Assembly (NCBI GenBank): GCA_003313425.1
Contig: NHZP01000011.1
Coordinates: 806,001 to 870,000 of the forward strand
DNA length: 64,000 nt
From: Pseudopyrenochaeta lycopersici
Lineage: Eukaryota > Ascomycota > Dothideomycetes > Pleosporales > Pseudopyrenochaetaceae
Direction of reading: 5' to 3'
Part shown: one piece after another, positions 55,519-64,000 of the stretch
How positions within the stretch are numbered: position 1 is the stretch's first letter
How the letters are laid out: each line of letters begins with the position of its first letter
The notes under the pieces: generated by a model
Told to the model about the DNA's origin: nothing
The model's database searches: none
What the model saw: only the letters and a program-made list of their open reading frames with translations
Made by a program: the position numbers and the translations under genes

Positions 55519-56082
55519 TTTTGCAGCTTGCACAACAAGAGTGCCAATCCTGGGCACAGTGACGGGAAGTCCTCCTAGAGAAGAGCGTGGCAGATAGTGC
55601 GTTGTCCTAAGTCGGAAGGAAGGCTTGCCCCGCGGCGTTAAGTAGCTGTGATTGGCCAATAGCCTCAACGGATGATCACCCTTCACTACGTCACGTCGAT
55701 CACGGCGCGACTTTCACGATGCGCATACCAGGATCGTCTAAGGAAAAGCAGCCACAGTGGAGATTTGAATAGCTTTTTGTCGCGCATCAGCCAGAGCTGT
55801 GGGCGACGCGTCTTGCGTAAACGGAAATGCGGCTGGACGTTGCAGAACGATTCCGATCTGCCATACGTCATAGAGACTCTCCCGCGGTTCTTTCACGGGC
55901 ACATTTCCTGCTTTCGCGTGTTACGCAGGAAGATCTTCGCTAATGATGATCCTTCTCTGCCTCTTTCTCTCTTTCACAGAGCCATCCAACCTCTCCTCCA
56001 CACTCGCAATTGCGCTTGGGTGAGGCTTGCTTGACCGTCCCCAGCTTCTGCCTTGGTTTCTTGGAGAGGATAGCTGAATGAC
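55519..56082. other. Divergent intergenic region, nagA/Mug190-like gene
   Basis: It carries promoters for both genes. A 120-codon plus-strand frame (55672-56034) has no features and I reject it as a gene. Pyrimidine-rich DNA near 55950-55995 may be part of the downstream gene's leader. Confidence 0.5.
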
Positions 56083-59000
56083 ATGGCGGAACAACAGCAG
56101 CAGCATGGGCCGGGAGGCCATTACTCTGGGCACAACCCAATCCCGACCGTGAGGCAATTTGTGGAGAACTTGGATAAAGACAAGAAAAGCAGAGATCAAA
56201 AGCTGGATGAAGAAGCCGCTCTCAACAAGGAGGCGCAAAAGCAAGCAAAAGGTGCGAGGAGCGAAGCACAACCGCATAGAGCGGCAGAGAGACAAGTAAA
56301 AGGGACTGAGAAAACGGTCACGGATCCGACTACTGGAAGGCAGGTCGTCATTTCCGATGTCAACAAAGATATGATGGAAGAGGTTGAGAACCCACATTTG
56401 GTTATACCCAATGCCAATCTAAACAAAGATACGGTAAGTGTATGTAGGGCATTATTATAGCAGTGCTAACGGTACCAGCCCATCAAGACAGATCCTTCCC
56501 AATCCCTCGAAGATTACAAATATAACCAAGATGTCACAGCTCCTCCAGATCCAGTCGCCGAAGGCACCACTTCCGACGTCCCCATTCATGGCGAAAAGAC
56601 TAACGTTTTATTTCATCCTACACCGTCTGTCAGTTATGAGCCAACGTTCAAACGATTGGAGCAGCGCGCTACCATTCTGTCCGCCGGGATACTCATCGCA
56701 ACCGTTGTTGTCGGCAAGATGTTTGGAGGCGCACTTAAAGGCCTCATACCCCTTGGCATGTGCTTGTCATCCGGAGTGTTCCTGTGGATGAAAGAAGTTG
56801 TTCGCAGCGGAAGGGAGGTCGAGTGGCACAGCGAGCAGACTCGGGGTCAAATGGTGCGTTGACCTGTTCAAAAGGTGTTATCAAACATCATTAACGTAAT
56901 TGCAGGCTACTCTTAACCTCTTGCCCGAATCGGTGGAGTGGATGAACACCTTACTCGCCATTGTCTGGGGTTTGATCAATCCTGACATGTTCCAAGGCGT
57001 CGCCGACACGCTTGAGGACGTGATGCAGGCCTCAGTACCCGGTATTATTGAAAATGTCCGCGTCGCCGAGATCAATCAGGGGAGCAATCCTTTACGTATT
57101 CTCAGCCTGCGAGCACTTCCGGATAATCATATGGGAGATATGAAAAAGTCGATTCATGAAGAGAACAAGAAAACAAAGGATCCGCAAGAAGCAGCCGCTG
57201 ACGAAGAAGGCGGTGACTACTATAACCTAGAGGTTTCGTTCGCATACCACGCAAAACCTAGCGGGAAACGAGCATCAGAGAAGGCGCGGAATATGCATAT
57301 GCAGCTGGTCTTCTACCTTGGAATCAAAGGTCTCTTTGGTGTACCTCTCCCCATTTTCGTCGAGTTGCAGGGCCTCGTCGGTACCGTCCGCCTACGAATG
57401 AACATGACACCGGAGCCACCCTTCCTCAAGACTTTGACGTTCACATTAATGGGTGCACCGCAAGTTACGGCTGGTTGCACACCTATGATGGAGAAGGGTG
57501 TCAATATACTGAATCTTCCATTGATTAGCAACTTTGTCAATTACGCCATCAAGGCGGCAGCAAGCAGTATGTATCATCTAATTGCGTTTATAAATCAAAA
57601 TTGCGCTAATAATCCTAGTGTATGTTGCTCCTAAGTCTATGTCCCTCGATATGAGGGCTATTCTTCAAGGCGACTCAGTCCAGAAAGATACTGAAGCTCT
57701 GGGCGTGTTGTGGATTCGCATTCATCGCGCTGTTGGCCTGAGCAAGCAAGATCGACGAGGATCAAAGCATGGTGGCAGTGATCCGTACATCACGCTGGCT
57801 TTCTCCAAATATGGAAAGCCAATGTATTGCACTCGTGTCATTACCGACGACCTCAACCCAATTTGGGAGGAAACAGCTGCCCTACTCGTCAGCCCCGAGC
57901 TCATCAAGGCGGACGAAAATCTTAGCGTGGAGCTGTGGGACTCTGATAGGCATACATCGGATGATATTGTCGGAAAGGTTGAGCTTTCTATGCAGAAGAT
58001 GATCCAGCACCCCGGGAAGATGTATCCACAGGTCTCAAAACTCGCTGGAATGGAAGCCGACAGCGAAATGCCGGGAGAGCTACACTGGGAAGTCGGCTTT
58101 TTCGGCAAGCCCAAGTTCCGAAAGGAGCTCAGGACGGACGGAAAGAACAAGGCACTCCCTGATCAATTAAAGGATGACCCGAGGTTGCAGGATGAGAAGG
58201 GTGTGATAAACTCCGAGGAAGATGATGCTGTTATGCACACTCCACCAGACCCTCTTTGGCCCAGCGGCGTCTGCAGCGTTGTCGTTCACCAGATCGTCAA
58301 CCTCGAGCTTGAGAACATCAAAGGTACCACCGGGGGCCACAGAGGTCGTGAGTATGAGCCCGCGAAGCCTTACGGTGAGGCAAAAGAGGAGACCGGTGGT
58401 GATCTGCCTACCAGCTACTGCACCATTCTATACAACGACGAGCTGGTATATCGGACACGCTCAAAGGCAGTGTCATCTCAGCCCATCTTCAATGCAGGCA
58501 CTGAGCGCTTTGTACGCGACTGGCGCTCGGCTATCTTAACTGTCACTGTACGTGATCAGCGGAACCGGGAGCATGACCCCGTGCTGGGTGTTGTACCTCT
58601 AAAGCTATCTGATATCCTCGAAACATCTTCCCAGGTCACACGCTGGTACCCGCTCGATGGTGGTATTGGATTCGGCCGCATACGGATTTCGCTCCTCTTC
58701 CGCAGTATTGAAACACGCCTTCCTCCTCAGATGCTTGGCTGGGATGTTGGTACATTTGAGTTCCGTTCTCAGCGTATTCTGGTGCTCAACTATAAGCATA
58801 ATCCAAAGCTTCGCCTGCGCACTGGTGGCAGTACGGGCAAGATCAGTCGTGCTCATGCCCATAAACTAGACGAAGGCGATGGCTACTATTTCGACCTTGA
58901 GGAACATAATGGGAGGGATAACGTTCGTCTACCAGTGAAACATCGCTACAGGTCACCTATTGTCTTCGAGTTTCATATCGCGAATAAGCGCAAAGCTGAT

Positions 59001-60028
59001 GCTTATGCGGTTATTTGGTTGCAACACTTCGTCGATAATGAGGATGCCGATATCAACATACCCATCTGGACTACAGCCCACCCAGCGCGTCTCACACAGA
59101 ATTACATTACTGAGGACAACTGCAGTAAAGAACCTGGACTGGAAGACCTAAAGGAGGTTGGGCGTCTTCAATTCCGTGCTCGCTTCAAGGCCGGCATGGA
59201 TGAGTCGCATCAAGCATTCGTTTCCGACAACGACTCGCGCGAAACGTATGAGACTTGGGAAGCCTGTCTCTCGGAAGGTGTTCGCACCCGTAAGGTGGAA
59301 AAGGAGCTTCCTGAGCGGGTTCAGCAATTGCACGAGGAATCATTAACTGCAGGACGTGACATCCTCAAGAATGCGGACGAGAACGAGAAGAAGAAGTGGC
59401 TCACAAGGGACGGACAAGACTGGTCAGGTGCATTTGGAGAGAATCCCAAGGCATACATGAACACAAAGGGCCAAAAAAGAAGGGAACCAGGTGTCGAAGA
59501 GCCGCTGCACGATCGTTATCACCCGTCTGACAACGAAGAGCACGATGATTCCGACGACTCCAGCAACTCTTCATCCGACCTAGGTGTTGAAGACGCAAGC
59601 AACGTTGGCAATGCAACAGCCATGAGCGGCGGCCCTGGTGGTGGTGGCCAAAGCAAGAATGATCCTAACGGGGGCATCAAGCATCAGCCAACCGATTTGT
59701 CACCAGAAAGCGACCCTCGTGCTTCACAATCCACAGCTCGCACCGACACCACTGCAACTTCAAGTGGCTCTGCCTCATCCAGCAAGGATATCAACAAGCA
59801 GAATAAGAGGGCAGAAGAGCGGAAGCATCGCGGATTGATGCAGTGGAAGCCGGCGCGGAATGCGAGGTTTGCGAAGAGTCAGGCATCGATCGGTATGTCT
59901 AAACTCAAGAAGAAGGTTACTGGAGGTTTGGATGGAAGACAACCTGGCGTGGAAACTGGTAAGTATTTGGTTATTGATACTTAGGATATACTGTATACTG
60001 ACTTTTGTTCACAGAAACTGGAAACTAA
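56083..60028 (+). CDS. Mug190-like SMP/C2-domain membrane-tethering protein
   Basis: Five exons: 56083-56433, 56479-56853, 56906-57566, 57619-59958 and 60015-60028, giving 1246 residues. A charged N-terminus precedes a membrane hairpin (about 181-220, ATILSAGILIATVVVGKMFG...). An SMP-type lipid-binding domain follows (about 243-460, from LLPESVEWMNTLLAIVWG to the second half with PPFLKTLTFTLMGAPQV). C2A (about 490-600) has LWIRIHRAVGLSKQD and SDPYITLAFS with Asp ligands (DPY, WDSD). A second C2 spans about 678-825 (VCSVVVHQIVNLEL). The C-terminus is acidic then basic. This is the layout of tricalbin/extended-synaptotagmin proteins and of S. pombe Mug190, which tether the ER to other membranes. 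The 14-base last exon ends the protein ETGN; retention of the last intron would give TGKYLVIDT. Confidence 0.9.
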
Positions 60029-63000
60029 TACAAAACCTGGATTTTATATAATGTTAGTAGTGGACGCATCTTTTCATGATGAGTATAACAGGGACGACAA
60101 GCGCTTCCTAGCTGCACTTTCATGACACTTGAGCGATGGGTATGGGAACGGACACTGAAAAATATGGTACTGGACTCTTTCCTTCGGCTTCATGTTACCG
60201 GCTTTTGCATGTTTGGGCACTATCGGCGTACGGAAACAAGCAATGCCTAATTTCTTAATGAACCTTACCATGACCAGTTTTTCCATTCTTTTACTACTAG
60301 CCCAAAGTTTCGTTGGGACACTTACAACTTACTGTACCACAGAACATGTTTTAATGTGTCGTCATCCGGCCTTGGCCATCTCGTTGAGCAATCATGTTGG
60401 TCCCGGAATGCCAAAGCGTCACCGATGAGTAGACAGTGCGAACGCGCATGACGGCCGCCGCCAACAGCGTAGCCGCCGACCAGCTCACGGTGCCAGGATC
60501 ACAGGCACATCACTTAGGAAACCAGGATCTTGAGATATGCTCAGGCGCAATGACTGGAGACTGGCCGCAGCAAGGATCTTAGCGCGCTTCCGGCACCCTG
60601 CGAAGCAGTGAAATGTCTCTCCGATTTAGTCAAAGGTATCGTCAACCTCTTCCCTGTGGACCAAACATCGTTCTGCCTTGCGAAGTTATGCCGATGGACT
60701 AATTTTCAAGTCTTTTCCTTCTTTGAGCCTCTTTTCCGATGGTGATGTTCTATCCAGTGATTTCCGCCCTCGTCCCGACAGGGTGGTCGTCAAGGCAGCC
60801 TCTCGCTTCTTCTCAGCACTCGGCGCTTAATGCGGCACAGTTCAACCTTGTGCAACTGGTTCGCTCCAGAGCCACAATTAACGGCTAAGGCAGAATTGTG
60901 ATTGGAGAGTGTCTGGTGTGGGGTTTGAGCTGAAAAGAGGTAATGATCAACTGGGCTGAAGCTGTGCCGCGCGGATGCAGGATGACGCTTGAAACGCCTT
61001 GCACTGTTGCCAGATTCGCGACAGCCTCGACGATTTTGGAGATGTGGCATGTGTACTCCACTCCTAGGACTGTTGAGCCTCATCATTCAGGTCTCTTAAG
61101 ATCGGTGATTGGCGAGCATTGTGGACATCGCGAGTTGCTCGCTCGGTGAGAAGCCTGGTGAATGAGACATGGCCCCCTGGGAGAAAGTCGATTCATATAA
61201 GCGCCTCGATTTGCGCTATGTGTCTAACACAGTCCCGGACATTCCGAGTGCCTGGAACTTAATGCCTGTGAGTAGCCTTGCGTGTGACTGAAGGCAATAT
61301 ACTGCAGTTGCGCCGGGATGGTAGGCCGCGACGGTATACAGACCGCAAGCCTTTCATTTGCCGTCGACATCGGGAGTCAGAAATGATAGGGCAGATGCAA
61401 GTTGGCGCGTCCAATACGAAATGCTCGCATTCGCGCTTCTGCTCGGCTAAGTTGCACGCGCATGCTAAGTTGCGAGATTGTCATTACTCGTACCGAGATG
61501 CATGCATGGCATTGCGGTCACATGTTTTGAGAGACACTTCATAGGTAGCCATGTTCTTTGCCCGAAGTCTGTAATCTTGGGTAGGTTGTAGAATATTAGC
61601 ACCTTTTCGAACCGTTTAGACCGGTCAGTCTAGTATGTACTAATTTCTAAGCTCTGAGAGCATGTTGTTGATACAAGTGGAGCCATTTGCTTCAGGCTTC
61701 GAATCTTGTATGTCTTCACTTTCCTGATAAAGAATTGGTTGGGCTTAAAATTGCCGGTGGCACGGTTGTGGAAGAGGGCCATATCGGGTGTGACATGAAG
61801 GCATCCGCCTATTGTGAGTGGCATGAGACTTGAGCTGACGCGGAGCGGCACAACGTTTGCCATGATTACGTTCTTTTGGGTTGCGGAACTGTTCGAAACC
61901 TCGCGGACTGCAGAAATACTTTAGGGGCTTGGATGACGATGATCATCCGGTCCGCGGGTTGTGATGCATTTAGTCTCGGATGTGTCTGGTTGGTAGCTTT
62001 TGCGCCACTTTGTTCCAGGTGTCATCTGGCCAAAGACAGGCTGAGTCGACCTGATCATAATATGCAATATATCATGGAGAAACGGACATCGATCAGATCT
62101 CTCGTTGGCCTCAGCAAGCACAACCCCTGCTTTTCTAAGCCGTCATGCAAATGCTGTGTGGCTCAGAAGACTTTCCTGCATCGTACACCCCACCACATCT
62201 CGTGCGCTACAAGAGGCGATCATGCGGTCATTGACTCTAGGCATAGCACCCTTTTGGGTCACTAGGAAGGTAATTGAACGATAGAAACCATGGGTACAAT
62301 CGATGATAGTTCAAGGACTCGGATGAAGGGGCTTGCCAATATGTTGTATCCCTGCAGCCAGTGGGCCCTTTGCGCGCTTTCCGAGTCGTCCCTTCATCGG
62401 TCGTGATAGTCAGTTGACTGTAATAACATCTTGTGACCCTATCAGGCATTATAAGGCCATGACACGATTGACTTAATGATTGGAGAGGGACTTACTGGTG
62501 CCTACCTTCAGTGTGGAAGATGACAGTATGAGTAGCTCAGCACAGATTGTCGCTCCATTCATTCCGCAGTGTGCGCACGAGTTTCTCGCGCCAGTTCCAG
62601 CAAGCTCATGCCGGTAGATCGGTTGTGGGATGTAGGTGCAAATACCCAATGAATTTGGCCTTGCTTTCTGATCGCCGAAGTATTGGATACGCGGCGGGTC
62701 CCTTGCTCGCACCATCGTTCTAGCAATCCATCCTAGCAATCTCAACCCACCTGGATCGTAGCAAAATCAGCCACTCAGATCAAATTTTGTGATACAATTG
62801 ATACAAATCCCAGAACCGCTGCTCAAGGCCTTGGAAAAGCACCACATTCGTCCGTTTGGACACTGATGCAAGGGGTAGCAAACAGAGAATGTGCCATGTT
62901 TCTCGTGGGGCAAGTGTTATGGTGAAACATACACAATCCCAACACCGGCTCTCAGTAAAGATAATATTCAGTCCACTACCTGGGGCTGGGACATTGACTA

Positions 63001-63868
63001 GAACCATTTTATAGATAAGCGGGGTTGAGAAGAGAAGTACATGGAGCTCGTGCGGATAGCGAGGAAGTATGACTCGATTCAAAGTTCGAGTTGCACTTTG
63101 TTCGCAATGTTGGCCATGTTTCCCAGAGGTGGAATAAGTGTTGCGGAAGTGCCACACGGGGACCTCCCCCTCCAGCATTCTGAGGCACGATGGAGGCGTG
63201 GCTTCATAAGGGATAGATTTTATTCATAGCACGAGTCTTGCTTATTCACAGACAGCTGATCGAGACAGGCTGAGGACGTTTCAAGCCAAGGAGCTTGTGG
63301 ACGTGGGTGAGTTTCGGCGAAGGTACCCGCTTCATAGCTGCCGGTACTGCTCGCGCCACTTTCCTCGACCCTACCATTTCCCGTATGACGCGTATCGGGG
63401 CGCACCGATATCCTATGAGCTCAAGAAGGGGCTGAAATGGATGTAATTATTGCGCGAGAGCGAATGAAAATTGGCAGATGTATGTAGATCTTTGATGGGA
63501 CGCTCCATATCCACAACTCCTACGAGTTCGGTCGTCCTGGAAGCTAGGACAGCTCCTTTGCGCACACTTGATTACAATATGAAAGCATCTAATGGGAGAC
63601 AGTCAATGTTTCAACAGAGTCTTATTGGTGTCGAGGCTGCGAAGCCTCACAGTGGATATATTTACATTCCAGCTACCATTCTAACAACCCCAATCCAAGA
63701 CAAAAACCATTCAATCAAAGCAAGGGATAGCGAGCATGAGAAACATTTGGCTTAGCTCCGCCAGCGCCTAACATAAAACCGCAAATGCCCTCCTGCGCGC
63801 AAGTCATATGAAGCGGAATCAGTATCGAAGAATCCTCTCATAAATTTCTTGTCACCTGAACGGCGCCT
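60029..63868. other. Region without a confident gene (3.8 kb)
   Basis: Short frames only on both strands. One plus-strand stretch at 63252-63446 looks like a terminal exon (listed separately). A 132-codon minus-strand frame at 62780-63178 has no recognisable features. No transposon ends or tRNA were recognised. Confidence 0.4.
63252..63446 (+). other. Possible orphan terminal exon, unidentified
   Basis: After a good acceptor (TTATTCACAG) the plus strand is open for 64 codons to a TAA at 63444-63446. It reads TADRDRLRTFQAKELVDVGE, then FRRRYPLHSCRYCSRHF, then PYDAYRGAPISYELKKGLKW. Composition and codon use are protein-like, with a small Cys-x2-Cys feature. I cannot find a matching upstream exon, so it may be the end of a gene, a relic, or chance. 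Confidence 0.25.
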
Positions 63869-64000
63869 TCATCGGCGGGGCTCACACTGGAGTGGATGTT
63901 AGCGGATTACAGAAATATGGAATACTCAGTGACTTACTTGACAATGTGCACATAGCGCGTCAGCCCTGTCAACGAGCATGTATTCTCTTGGGTGATTCTC
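63869..64000 (-). CDS. 3' end of a possible minus-strand gene (partial)
   Basis: The minus strand is open from the right edge: ENHPREYMLVDRADALCAHC followed by Gln, then a donor GTAAGT at 63937. A 51-base intron (63887-63937, acceptor CTCCAG) joins a short last exon coding CEPRR and a TGA at 63871-63869. Intron size and signals match the other genes. The fragment is too short to name. Confidence 0.4.

Noticed and set aside
55672..56034. 120-codon frame upstream of the Mug190-like gene
   Set aside because: No features, and it lies in a divergent promoter region; splicing to the next gene is not supported.
42351..60028. Possible secondary-metabolite or sugar-catabolism cluster around two MFS transporters, an aminotransferase and an amidohydrolase
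   Set aside because: No backbone enzyme, pathway regulator or linked catabolic set is present; the genes belong to unrelated housekeeping routes.
1..64000. CRISPR array, rRNA, or bacterial-type operon signals
   Set aside because: None seen; gene structure is eukaryotic throughout.

Overview
The window is nuclear DNA of a filamentous ascomycete. The genes are split by introns of mostly 45-60 bases with GT...AG ends and CTAAC-like branch sites. The gene set is fungal: a septation NDR kinase, an FlbC-type zinc finger, a Mug190-like SMP/C2 protein and a Bna3-type aminotransferase. I favour Dothideomycetes (Pleosporales), from overall gene style and an intact Tc1/mariner element; the class is my inference.

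Layout. 1-9825: the N-terminal half of Smc5 (minus, runs off the left edge), a Dbf2/SidB-type NDR kinase (minus), a RING-finger protein (minus) and class II fumarase (plus). 9826-16460: gene-poor, slightly AT-rich DNA holding one complete Tc1/mariner element (13456-14805). 16461-25243: a 1595-residue RRM protein, an Fmp46-like thioredoxin-fold protein and ribosomal protein S30 (all minus), then a secreted CREG/PPOX-like protein (plus). 25244-29698: no convincing gene. 29699-30947: an FlbC-like C2H2 regulator (minus). 30948-42350: 11.4 kb without a confident gene, holding several protein-like remnants. 42351-60028 is dense: sugar transporter, a possible 49-residue membrane protein, Mgs1/WRNIP1, kynurenine aminotransferase, a secreted crystallin-fold-like protein, Dph1, a DHA1-type transporter, GlcNAc-6-phosphate deacetylase and a Mug190-like protein. 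60029-63868: no confident gene. The last 130 bases look like the 3' end of another minus-strand gene.

The genes do not form a biosynthetic cluster. They are mostly housekeeping: genome maintenance (Smc5, Mgs1), septation (SidB), development (FlbC), translation (S30, Dph1), central metabolism (fumarase, Bna3, GlcNAc-6-P deacetylase), lipid transfer (Mug190-like) and transport. The points most worth a second look are a kinase intron that falls inside the activating hydrophobic motif, a 5-base microexon in S30, the undamaged transposon, the long empty stretch upstream of the FlbC-like gene, and unassigned protein-like fragments near 16.1, 25.7, 37.6, 38.2, 41 and 63.3 kb. I found no tRNA, rRNA or CRISPR array and nothing I can defend as a wholly new system. 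All exon coordinates come from reading splice signals and conserved protein junctions, without transcript data.
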